64,000 nt of DNA from Trema orientale. Taxonomy: Eukaryota > Streptophyta > Magnoliopsida > Rosales > Cannabaceae. The notes under the pieces are model-generated. The model did no database searches. It saw only the letters and a program-made list of their open reading frames with translations, and was not told the origin of the DNA. This document shows, piece after piece, positions 20,680 through 31,997 of the stretch. Position 1 is the stretch's first letter. Each line of letters opens with the position of its first letter. The stretch is taken from contig JXTC01000138.1 in the NCBI GenBank assembly GCA_002914845.1, positions 209,308 to 273,307 on the forward strand. Direction: 5' to 3'. Both the position numbers and the translations under genes were made by a program.

Positions 20680-22470
20680 CCCACTCTTTAGAGTGTATAT
20701 GTCTTAGCAGATTTTACAAACTTCCATTTTACAGCTTTTAACATGCTTCTAAATTTGTTCCTTACATTATTCAACAGATGATGCATGCAAAAGCCATGAC
20801 GAGCATTAGGATATACTTTACCAATCGTATATGTAATGTTATCTGCTCTATTCGATATTATTGTCAGATCATATCGATCACCAATTACTTCCTTCAACTT
20901 CGTCAAGAACTATACTCATGCCACATTATTCTCAAAATCATCAATTTCAAATGCCAAAGGGAATACTTGCTCATTTGCGTCCATTGCACATGCAGTAAAT
21001 AATATCCGACAATAATAAGACTTTAAGAAAGGTCCATCAACTATTATCATAGATCTACAATGTGGCCATCCTTGAATGAAAGCCAATATAGACATGGAAG
21101 AGTACTTGAAGTGCTTTACCATTCCCTCTTCTTCATTCTCTATCTCCTCCATCTCAAGAGCAATAATCGAGCCAGGATTACTGGTTTTTAATATATATGC
21201 AAAAAAGGCAATAAATCGTAAGATTCTGCATCTGACCTTAATAAAATCTCCAATGCATTTTCTTTTGCCCTCCATGCTTTTTTGTAACCCATATTGATAC
21301 TATGCTCCTTCTTCATTTCATCCATAATATCATTAGGCATGAAAGGATTTCTAGCTGGGTTAGAATAATAGTACTTCACCATGTCACTAATTATGTAACT
21401 AGTTACTTGTCGATACTCTCCTTATCTACTATTAACAGAGCAAGTATGCTCAGAATTGTACCTGCATCAAATTATAAGGTGTAAGTTACTTGTAGAAAGT
21501 GACCTCACATCTACCAAATAATATATGCCTACCAATCACAACATTTATGACAATCTGTTAACACAGATTCACTAAAATACATTCTTATTTAGAGCATAGC
21601 AGTTTGTTTTATCTGAGTCGCATATACTGACTATTTGTAATTATCGTTAAAACACACAACGTGTAAAACTTTTCTGGTTAAAGCTTGGACTTTGAACTGG
21701 AAGTGATTATTGATTACAAATTTGTGTAGATGCTTTTGTATTATCCATTTATGGACATATATTCCATGCATTCTTATCACAATCAGTGGTAAAGATGAAA
21801 CTACATCTAACAGTTCCGAGAAGATGGTATTACCTGAACTCATAAGACCTTTTGTATTCTCAGAAGGAATACCTCTGTTGATTGAGGAAGTTTCAGCTTC
21901 GATCCTACGTTGAGATCAACCACAAACCACAGATCTAGCACCATTGCTTGGTGCAATATTGCTTCATGCATCGTTACTTAGGAAACTATTGATTGTTCTA
22001 TTAACTTCTTCTACTTCAGGGAGTGTTTGAAATTTAGACTATTCTTCTAATCCATCACCAGCACACTCGATAGCAAAAGAAATAGGTGGCTCCTCTATGG
22101 TTGGAATTAATTGACGATGAGGTTGACTTTGACTAGGTGGCATAAGTATCCCTTTGCATTGTCATTGGCTCGTCAATTATATTTATATAAAGCGGAAATT
22201 TGGTCTTGTCAACTTCATTCCTTTTTAGCTCCATGTAAACTTTAACAGAACAGTAATTAATAATTTTCATGGGACAATGTCTCACATCAACAATATATTT
22301 CATCTCTATCATATGGTGTTCAGGTCTCAACTCTAGAGTCTCAAACACAATTTCTAACAAACCAACATAGGTTGCTCCGTTAGGAATAAAAAGACAGGTA
22401 GTCTCTATCCTCTAATAAACGTTATTGTTGTCCTACCTACCGTTATAATTGAGAAAAATAACGATACTAT
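20680..22470 (-). pseudogene. MULE (Mutator-like) transposase remnant
   Basis: Minus-strand fragments occur in the order expected for MuDR-type proteins. An N-terminal segment near 22133-22470 includes LNYNGR and LELRPEHHMIEMKYIV. A DNA-binding DBD_Tnp_Mut-like segment at 21640-21800 has LHKFVINNHFQFKVQ and LHVVCFNDN. The transposase core follows in two frames: SILAFIQGWPHCRSMIIVDGPFLKSYY, then MDANEQVFPLAFEI (20916-21275) and LKEVIGDRYDLTIISN with GKVYPNARHGFCMHHLLNNVR (20688-20906). The usual SDR aspartate reads SNR here, which would remove one catalytic acid. Multiple stops and frameshifts separate the parts. A C-terminal SWIM finger and terminal inverted repeats were not identified. The element is dead. 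Confidence 0.8.
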
Positions 22471-22514
22471 CCATGTCTGCAAAAATAAACAACAACGTTA
22501 GTTTATAATTAAAA

Positions 22515-22638
22515 GAAACTGTGATCATTACTCTCACATTTGTGACAACCAGTCACAAAATTTTGACTACTTCTAAGAAACTATGACCATGACTCTCACA
22601 CTTGTGACGACCGATCACAAAATTTTGACTACTTCTAT
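22515..22638. repeat. 62-bp tandem repeat, two copies
   Basis: 22515-22576 and 22577-22638 share GAAACT, ACTCTCACA and CACAAAATTTTGACTACTTCTA at the same spacing, with a handful of substitutions. It lies just upstream of the MULE remnant and could be part of its terminal region. Confidence 0.85.
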
Positions 22639-23509
22639 ACTCAAAGTTATTAATAATGGAAAATAAACTCAGACAATTGTGACACCTTATAATCACACAA
22701 AGTACTCTCACAAATTCAAAACTACTTCCAATCAGAATGTTATTAAAGTATGATGACACACTGTGACAATTTACAGCTATCACAAAATACTGACAGACAG
22801 TCATATAGATATTAATGTTGTCACATATATATTTCTCTGCCTCATGATCAAATATACATTTGTGACTGGTAACATACATTCATGACACAAACACAGACTT
22901 TCAATACTTATCAAAAATTTTAAGCAAATATGCTTTTAATCATCTTAGTCACTAGATCCTAACTTATGACCTTATACAACCACTACCCACTTAGTTTTAA
23001 CACCCAATAAGGATAGACTTGCGGAGAAAAATGGACCTAAACCAGAAAGAGAGATGATTAGATAAGCTTCTAGCTAAACTCGAAGATACAGTTGGGAGGA
23101 TAAGCTTCGAGCTAAACAAGAGAAAGAGTTGGATGGACAACCTTCTTCAACTTAAACCATAGAGAGAGAGAGAGAGAGAGAGATGGCTGGATCTGAGTTT
23201 GGGGAGAAGAGAAAGAGAGAGATTGTCGAATCTGATTTTGGCAGGAAGAGTAGTACGTTTTAGGAGAAAAAATGGTGGGAAAAGAAAAAGAAGGGGAAAG
23301 TAGAGACAATGTGGGAAAATTGGACAATTTTTGACTAAAATATTAATATGTGTCATAAGGGTTAAATTGGAACACCATTTTTTCTCTCTCTAAAATGCAA
23401 CTACAAAAGTTATTTTTTATAACTATAAAAATCATTTTCAAAAAGTTAATTAAAAAATTCATTTTGCCCCAAATTAGAAGTAGCCCCCTTTCAAATTTAT
23501 CATATAAAA
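22639..23509. repeat. Intergenic with GA microsatellite
   Basis: No gene seen. A (GA)n tract runs from about 23161 to 23183. The surrounding purine-rich sequence produces Ser/Leu/Phe-rich minus-strand ORFs that I consider compositional. Confidence 0.6.
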
Positions 23510-23890
23510 TCGAGAAAAGTTCATAAATACCCGTTTTCAAAACTATATTTTCATAAATACCTATTTTTTATTTTTATTTCATAAATACCTGTTTTTATAT
23601 ATTTTTTTTGGAGAAATGTAGACCACGGTATATATTTCATACATTAAATGTATACCGCGGTCCACATTTCATGAATAAAATTTACACTCAAAATTAGCAT
23701 ACATTTTAAAATGTGTACCGTTCATATTTTACATATGAAATGTGTACCTCATGGATAAAATTTACATTGTAAATGTGGACCACTCATATTTTTCATATGA
23801 AATGTGGACTGTAAAAACGGGTATTTTTGAGAGAAGTTTTTAAAATGGGTATTTTTGAAATAAGTTTTTAAAAACGAGTATTAGGTGTAA
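23510..23890. mobile_element. MITE-like inverted repeat upstream of RPS25
   Basis: The left arm carries GTTCATAAATACCCGTTTTC and two weaker CATAAATACC(T)G copies; the right arm carries the complements AAAACGGGTATTTTTGAGAG, ATGGGTATTTTTGAAAT and ACGAGTATT. The centre has a second palindrome: TAGACCACGGTATA (about 23620-23633) opposite TATACCGCGGTCCA (about 23651-23664). No coding. Exact ends and target duplication are unresolved. Confidence 0.6.
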
Positions 23891-23989
23891 TTTCACTATA
23901 AAATCAAATTTCCCCTGAAAAAAAATACTCCCAAAGTGATTTTCTCTCAAAACACTACTGTCCAAGTCCATTTCCTTTGTCCCCTTATT

Positions 23990-24287
23990 AATAAGCCCAC
24001 GTTGCCTAGAGGAAAGACGCGACAAAGAAAGCCCATACACCAGACCATTTGAATATGGATCAAAGCCCAAAAACTTCCGAAAATGGTTCCGCATTGACAA
24101 ACTAGGGTTTGCGCATGCCACCAAAACGACGCCGTATCATTGGGTCTCTCGTAGAAAACCCTAGGTCTAAAAGCCCCCTAAACTCCATCTTCTTCTCCTC
24201 ACTCTGTAGTTGGCGCCTGCAGCCGTGAGCTCTCCCGAGTCTTCCTCTCCCTCTCGGTTCCTCTCGCTCTCGCTTTAGTCCGATCCA
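23990..24287 (+). promoter_or_regulatory. RPS25 promoter and 5' UTR
   Basis: Three AAGCCCA boxes (reverse of TGGGCTT, site II type, bound by TCP factors) lie at 23993-23999, 24029-24035 and 24063-24069. Telo-box cores follow: TAGGGTTT at 24103-24110 and AAACCCTA at 24156-24163. An AAACGACGCCGT word lies at about 24124. Site II plus telo box is the known promoter signature of plant ribosomal protein genes and couples them to growth and cell division. A CT-rich leader before the ATG (24240-24280) fits the pyrimidine-rich 5' ends of such mRNAs. The transcription start itself is not determined. Confidence 0.75.
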
Positions 24288-25488
<1,201 letters not shown>

Positions 25489-25742
25489 ATTCTTCCTCAT
25501 TGCCCCCTTGCTTGTTTAGTTTAAGGAAGTATTTGCTGAGTTTGATTGTTATTATACTCATATGTTGAGTTTTGTTATGCTAGACCATCTGTCTTCTTCC
25601 CTGTTTTGAAGGATAGTATTGGACTAATTTAAATTTTTACTTCTTTAGCTTTTGTTGACTTTTTACTTCTCACTGGAAAAAGTTTTGCAATGTGTTAAAT
25701 GCTTTCTGAAATTCTGATTCAAGCGTTGTGGTATTCAGGCAG
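25489..25742 (+). other. Likely RPS25 3' UTR
   Basis: Follows the stop codon directly; T-rich, no ORF. The poly(A) site cannot be fixed from sequence and may extend to about 25810, into the repeat that follows. Confidence 0.5.
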
Positions 25743-26257
25743 AGATTGTTTGTGAGATCTTTCGGTCTTTAAGCTTTGACAAATTCTATAATGTTCTTGG
25801 TTGAAATGAAGAATAATGGAGGGGTTGCAACGATTAGGAAGATGGATCTGCCTTGATTCGTTTTTTTTAGACTTGTATTGGCATGTTACATTTTGCCAAA
25901 AATTCCAAGGGAACTTACTATTGCTTGTCGATATCTTTCTCGAAGTCCTTAGCCAGTTGGTTGGTCTTTCGTTTGGCCAACGGCACGTTGAGAACGGACT
26001 GGTTGGGACAATGATTGTTTGTGATTTTCGGTCTTTCAGCTGTACAAATTCGCAGTGTTCTTGTTTGAGATCAGGTATAATGGTGGGGTTGCAACAATAT
26101 TCGTATTGGCGTGTGACATTCTTCCCAAAATATTCCTAGATAACTGACTAGATTGCTTGTCGATTTCTTTCTCCGAGTCCTTAACCGGTTGGTCGGGTTG
26201 TTCTTTCGTTTGGCCTCCTGCAAGTTGAGAACAGACTGGTTGGTTTGGACGGTGATC
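25743..26257. repeat. Degenerate two-copy tandem repeat, period about 268 bp
   Basis: Copy 1 (about 25743-26010) and copy 2 (about 26011-26257) share, in order, GATTGTTTGTGA, TTTCGGTCTTT, ACAAATTC, GTTCTTG, GGGGTTGCAAC, ATTGCTTGTCGAT, GTCCTTA, TTTCGTTTGGCC and GTTGAGAAC. There are many substitutions and indels. The first copy begins inside or next to the RPS25 3' UTR. Confidence 0.8.
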
Positions 26258-26879
26258 GTCTAATCCGATGGACGAATGCTTGTATCTATCTCCCTCCCCT
26301 TTCGCGTACTTTTTTTGCCCATCTCTTTTGCCTGGTTTCATTTTGTTTAAATTTAAGGTGATTTTTGGATAGTAAGTCTATCCATGACATTTGCCCTGAA
26401 AACTTTTCATTTTTCTGATAGAGGGTTCTGAAAATGTTTACAGAGAACATTGAGAGCTCTTTTTTAATTTCCTCCTACCATAATGCACAACAATTGAGGG
26501 CTATAATTATTTGTCATTTTGTAGGGACCTTTTTGTCTTCGAATATGATAGATAATGTGCTCATTCGAGTCAATTAATTTGTTTTTCAATTCTTCAAGTG
26601 AGCGACTTCATATATTTTCCACCAGCTCGATCGTGTTGCATTCCTTCACTCACAACCTCCCCTTGGAAAATTGAAAATGTAAACGGTTGTTCTTAGACGG
26701 TTTAGTTGCAGAAAGTTTGAAATCAACCTTTTTTTTTTTTTTTTTTTCACGAAAGGACTTTCATGGTTATTGAACTTCAAAGGGCATTTATTTATTTATT
26801 TTTTCTTGAAACTATTTTTCCTCTATTTTGTTTAGTTTTCTTTCTAAATTGATTAACCTTTTTTTTTTTTCTTTCGAAA
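26258..26879. other. Intergenic, no gene recognised
   Basis: Contains a long T run (about 26730-26748) and a second T-rich stretch near 26860. No domain-bearing ORF was found. Confidence 0.5.
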
Positions 26880-27036
26880 GAAGATAATTTGATATTATTG
26901 AAGAGAAAAGAATTACAACTTTGTTTCCAATGTCAGAAACCCAATCAAGGACTGACTCAAGCCACATAGAACAATCTATCTCTACAGGAAGAGTATGACA
27001 GTAACTGTACAAAATTCTCTCCCAACATTTCCTTAA

Positions 27037-27422
27037 TGGCATGTTTGGTTGGTTAGAATGGATCTTGGAATGGAATGGTCATTCCTTTTCAAGGTACATT
27101 CCATTGTTTGGTTAGACTTTAAAGTGTGGAATCAAGATTCTTTTGGAATCTTAATTCCAATACTTGGTGGAATTCTTATTCCTTCCAAAAATCTAAGGAA
27201 TAATGATTCTAAATTTTTGCCAATTAGTTTAAAACTCAATTTTCCCTTTTTGCCCTACTAGGATATCTAAAAGTAAAGGTATTTTAGTCAATACAATATT
27301 CATTCCATTCCATTACACTAATTCAACCAAGCAATGGAATACCATTTTTATTCCCATTCTAATTCCACTTCATTACAATTCCTATTACCATTCCTATTCC
27401 ATTCTACCAACCAAATATGACC
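27037..27422. mobile_element. Tourist-like MITE (PIF/Harbinger type)
   Basis: 386 bp with inverted ends TGGCATGTTTGGTTGG (left) and, complementing it, CCAACCAAATATGACC (right). It is flanked by TAA at 27034-27036 and 27423-27425, the 3-bp duplication typical of Tourist/PIF elements. ATTCC-rich subterminal sequence (GGAATGGAATGG, CATTCCATTCC). No coding capacity. Confidence 0.8.
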
Positions 27423-27425
27423 TAA

Positions 27426-28274
27426 GGATTTTTGGCATGGTTGCCCCCTGGATTTTTTGTGGATTAGCAATGTAGCACCTGAATTAAAAGTTTTTGCAAT
27501 TAACCCCTTAAATTCTCACAACAGTGGCAATTAACTCTAAACCATTAAGGGCTGTTAAATTATGGATGGAAATGACATGTGCTAGTCATGTGCTGTATTC
27601 TTCAGGGGTGTAAATAGTATTTCTTTAAATAGTCATTTATTTGGGGGGAAAATAAAAAGAAATTTGAAAAAATTTGGTAAAAATAAAAAAGTTTAAACTT
27701 CAAACTTTACTAAAATTATCTCTAATCCAATTTAAATTACACATAATTAACTAAAATCAATTAAAATTTAATTGAAATTATTTAAATTCAGAAATATTAA
27801 AAAAATAAATTTAAAGAATATTTATTTTTTAAATACTTTTAATTGTAATTATTTTTTAAATTGAATTTATTTTTTAAATAAATATTATTTAAATTTATTT
27901 TTTTTAATATTTCTAAATTTAAATAATTTCAATTAAATTTTAATTGATTTTAGTTAATTATGGGTAATTTAAATTAGACTAGAGATAATTTTAGTAAAGT
28001 TTGAATTTTAAGCTTTTTTATTTTTACCAATTTTTTTAAATTTCTTTTTATTTTCACTCCAAATAAATGACTATTTAAAGAAATATCATTTACACCCCTA
28101 AAGAATATAGCACATGACTGGCACATGTCATTTCCGTCCATAATTTAATAGCCGTTAACAATTTGGAGTTAATTGCCACTGTTTTGAGAATTTAAGAGGT
28201 TAATTGCCAAAAAATTTAAGTCAAGGGTTACATTGCCAATCCACGAAAAATCCAGGACAACCATGCCAAAAACC
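27426..28274. mobile_element. Foldback element with about 400-bp inverted arms, 10-bp TSD
   Basis: The element is almost entirely one inverted repeat centred near 27850. The left arm from GGATTTTTGGCATGG is matched by the right arm ending CCATGCCAAAAACC, through TTTAAATAGTCATTTATTT and AATTATCTCTA blocks, with few mismatches. ATTTCCTTAA at 28275-28284 and at 27027-27036 are its 10-bp target duplications, the left one now separated by the Tourist MITE. A 9-11 bp duplication with long inverted repeats suits a Mutator-type non-autonomous element. No ORF. Confidence 0.8.
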
Positions 28275-28462
28275 ATTTCCTTAATATCATCAGCTATTAA
28301 ACCATTATCTAGTAAATAAACAGAGACACCGCTAACCAAATTTAACATAAGCTGACAATCAGTTTCAATGAGGCAAGGAAAATCGAACCATACTGCCAAA
28401 GCCTCAGGTAAAGTTACCAAATGCCTAGGGAAAATTGAATTCATACTAGCAGCCATGAAATC

Positions 28463-29606
28463 ATGTTAGAAAACAATAAGCAATATATAAAGTTATATAC
28501 AAACAAATGTTCATAATAAGCAATATATAGAGTTACATACATATAAACAATTGTTTAGAATAGAATTTATAATAAATTTAAAGTTATTAAAAGTTTGCTC
28601 CAACAAGCGTGCTATGAAGATTGGATTCGACCACGAATCAAGAAATCCTGCCAAACAATAACAATATTATCAATCGAGGCTTGTGTTTTATATAATTTCT
28701 TTAAAACTGATTCGTCTCCTCTATTAAATTACAGGATGACTATAACAATATCAATCTCTAGGATACAACAATGATGATCTGTAAGGTAAGTACTTGACTT
28801 AAGTTTAGGCGAACTAGAATGATTAAAATTCTATCACACTTAGAACTCTAGCTATGAACTTCCTAATACTGAAAGAACTAAAACCAGAAACTAAAAACTG
28901 AAGAAGAACTAAAGAGAGAGAGAGCGATGGAAAAAATGAGAGGAAGACTCCAGATATTTGGTGAGTGAAATAAGGAGGAGGTCTCCTTTTGTATTTTCTA
29001 AAATGAGTTATAAACCTTTGATGTTAATATCCTATAATTTTAGAAGCAAAAATGTGAAAAAATAAATAAATAAAAATAAATTGAACCACAACAAAAACGT
29101 TGAACTCACTACGATTCAAGTTTCAGCCTAGTATTCGTGTCTACAAGTACGGGCATATACAAACCTATATAAATTTAGGCTCAACCCTGATGATTTGCAC
29201 TCTCTCTGCACATACTTGAGAGAGCATCTATAGTAGCCAATCTTATCACTATCTCAAATATCTCAAAATATAAGTCTATATATGCTACTAGAACCAAGTT
29301 TTTCCTACTAATGGGGACTTATGTTTTTTTTTTTTTTTTTTTTTTTCATTTTTCTGATTTCAATGGTGTACTTTGAACAACAATTTATCATTCATCCGTA
29401 CAACATTTTGAGCGTTCGAACATACAAAATCGATATCCTTGTGGAGGAGAAAAATAATTCACTATGACCTTTCATCAACAAATTGTGTGTCCTACTCAAT
29501 TTCTAGCTTCAAAATAGTTCATGAAAATTAAAGTTATTAACACTTTTGAACGTCACAGTGAACTTGGACTTCCAAGTCCAAACCAAGCCCAATAAATTTT
29601 CTAACA
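28463..29606. mobile_element. Solo LTR, 1144 bp, TSD AATCA
   Basis: Ends are a perfect 10-bp inverted pair, TGTTAGAAAA and TTTTCTAACA, with AATCA at 28458-28462 and 29607-29611. No coding, no primer-binding site: a solo LTR left by recombination. It carries a poly(T) tract near 29328-29346. Orientation is uncertain. A truncated relative is at 18609-18920. Confidence 0.88.
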
Positions 29607-29818
29607 AATCACCCATATGATTTCGTATACTAAAATCCAACCCACTTTTCCTGAACATAAATCGATAGCAGCATCAGTATTCATTTTCAAACAACCCTCT
29701 TTAGGTTTAATCCATTGGGGAATTGAAACAGAAGTTAACTTTTTCTTGCTCACATCAACAACCCCTGCAACTTTCTGAAGATACCTCTCAGCCCAAGACA
29801 ACCATCTTTGGAGACTTG

Positions 29819-30651
29819 TTATTTTATTTTATTTTTGTTTATTTTTTTTGAAAGAAGAGACTTGTTATATTCCCCATGAATTACCTGTTATTCATATATT
29901 TTCGCCATATATAGATGTATTAACTTTCAGTATAGTTTAACTGAGTTTTTAAGGTTAGATTAGGCTAAAAAACATTTTAACAATTTGGAAACAGTATTCT
30001 TTAGTTTTATTTTATTTTTCGCTAAACATAAGTAATGGTGTAATTATTTTTCAGTTCGCTTGTTTTCTAGTATAGAAAAAATAGCGGCATGGCTACAAAT
30101 TCATTTGAGCACTTAACTCAAATTTTTTGAAAACTACGCGTGGATTTGTGAAAGTAAAAGCGCTCATTCGCCCCCAACTCCTTCAATCTTGGTTCGTTAT
30201 TGTTGATAGATGTTTTCTCAATGGAATAACGAATTACAAGAAAAGGAAGTTAAAATTAATTGATCAAAGATTCATATTCTTCAAATGATAATAATAATAA
30301 TAATAACAACCAAAGTATTTTCTTTTCATCTTAAAATGGTAAAGTGTCTTAATGTTTAGTTGAACCGAACTGATTAAGTGCTAGATATTATAGATCAGTA
30401 AATCATGGGAATAGGCCATTAGTTATAGTGCTTGCTTAGAAACCTGACATGTATAAATTGATCAAGGTCGGTCCTATTCCTATAGCGGATCTGTGTATTA
30501 AAAGAGTACACAAGCCTTAAAAAGAGCAGGTTATACCATCAATTTTTTGTATTGTTATCCTTTTAAATGAGGTTATTATACTTTTCAAAAAAAGAAAATA
30601 AATAAATGAGGTTACTATACCATCATTTTGATATGGCAATATAGTTTAATA
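29819..30651. other. Intergenic, no gene recognised
   Basis: AT-rich; a short (ATA)n tract near 30287-30307. Nothing else supported. Confidence 0.5.
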
Positions 30652-30853
30652 GGATAATGCTATATGTACTAAAACTTTTACCAAATTTTTAATACCAATA
30701 TATGTGGTATATGAGTTGGCAATATTCAATTAGTAAATATGATTAACTTATTTGTAGTAAGTTTTAATACACTAATTAAATAGTGCCAACTAAAATGTCA
30801 TATGTGTTGGTATTAAAAATTTGGTACAAATTTTGGTACAACTAGCATTATCC
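30652..30853. mobile_element. Small MITE, 202 bp
   Basis: Terminal inverted repeat GGATAATGCTA at 30652-30662 and TAGCATTATCC at 30843-30853. Inner arms also pair (ACCAAATTTTTAATACCAA on the left opposite TTGGTATTAAAAATTTGGT on the right). No ORF; the target duplication is not clear. Confidence 0.8.
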
Positions 30854-31997
30854 ATTTTAATATCTATAACATGGTCCCTATAGTGACTAAACTCCAAAAG
30901 AGACCGAGGAGCTTTGCCATTATCATAAACACTTTTAATATTGTGATCCGTCTTCATTAAAACAAATTATTAACACGGTCAAAAGAGGAAGAAAAAAGAA
31001 AGTGTTCGTGAACATGTGTAAAACTAGTCCTACCCATCTTCATTTCGCGGCCATTTCCTTTTCCTTTTTTTTTTTTTTTCTTTTAAGCTCAGACGCGTCT
31101 AACTTTTCATAATTTCATTATTCATCCAATCAAATTGTGAAGATTAGCCAAGTTCAAACGATACTAGTTATAAATTCTTGCACATACTGTTGGCGTGGAT
31201 TTTCATCCTTGGAATCAATGCAGGTCATGCACCTCTAAATGGTTCTTTTAGAGGATCCAAAAATCCGGATTGCTGTAGATATGGTCTGTACAACCTTGAC
31301 TAAGGTTATAAATGAACTTTCGCTAAGATTTTGTGGGCACCGGTGTGGTACCTGCCAATTTTTCTTCAAAGACGATGATAGAATTTCAAAGGGAGTATAA
31401 TCCTTTCTTAGGAATAAGCGAGAGAGGAGTAATGATAAGTAGGGTGTGGTGGCTTACCCTTTGTGGTAGGAAATAGTACTATTTATAGTAGTTTTATAAT
31501 CCCCAAATTACTAGGGATAGTAGCCATGTATCCCCTAAAATTTGGGGGGAAAAAAATACCTTAATAAAGGACATAAATATGAAGAATTTAGTTTGACACT
31601 ATTTGGTTACACCTATAATTTGGCAAAATATGATATGAAAAATTATACAATCAACCTTGAGTTTTGACGACTTTTTACACAGAAAAAGTCTTGTATTTCA
31701 GGAAATTGCAATCCAAATCTTTAGATTTTTTTTTTTCAAATTTCTCTGGTTTGTGCAAGTGCAACTCATAAAAATTAGTAAAAGCCAAACAAATATAAAC
31801 CTAAAAAAACTTACCAGCTAGTTAAGACAAAATATTGTTTATTTAAATAGGCAAACAAGAAATAAATGATTTAGGTTCATCGTATTTTGTCACAGTAGGT
31901 TTATATTTGTTTAGTAGTTTTCTAGTGTTTATGGAGGGATTCATATTTTCATTCGATAATTTTAACCTTTTACTAATGAAAATATATAACTGGGGGT
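30854..31997. other. Intergenic with possible LTR remnant
   Basis: No gene seen. From TGTTGGCGTGG (31189) to about 31600 the sequence has LTR-like features: a TATA-like ACTATAAATAG on the minus strand near 31480-31490 and mixed composition. No partner LTR or duplication was found. Confidence 0.3.

Larger units (their letters stand above)
26880..29818 (-). pseudogene. RNase H-domain (RVT_3-like) relic split by three transposons
   Basis: Three minus-strand pieces form one RNase H-like domain. 29612-29818 reads SWAERYLQKVAG, QWIKPKEGCLKMNTDAAID and GKVGW (first catalytic Asp in NTDAA). 28285-28457 reads FMAASMNS, PEALAVWFDF (Glu in PEA), LIETDCQLMLNLVSG (Asp in ETD) and LIADDIKEM. 26880-27026 continues with GENFVQLLSY and, in another frame, DCSMWLESVLDWVSDIG. 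Removing the solo LTR with one AATCA copy rejoins pieces one and two in frame (HMGDF next to MAASM). Such domains end plant LINE-type retrotransposons or stand in small RNase H genes; which one is unknown. A frameshift in the last piece shows it is dead. A T-rich tract follows at 26858-26874. Confidence 0.72.

Noticed and set aside
23112..23356. Two overlapping minus-strand Ser/Leu/Phe-rich ORFs
   Set aside because: Same compositional cause: GA microsatellite and purine-rich sequence.
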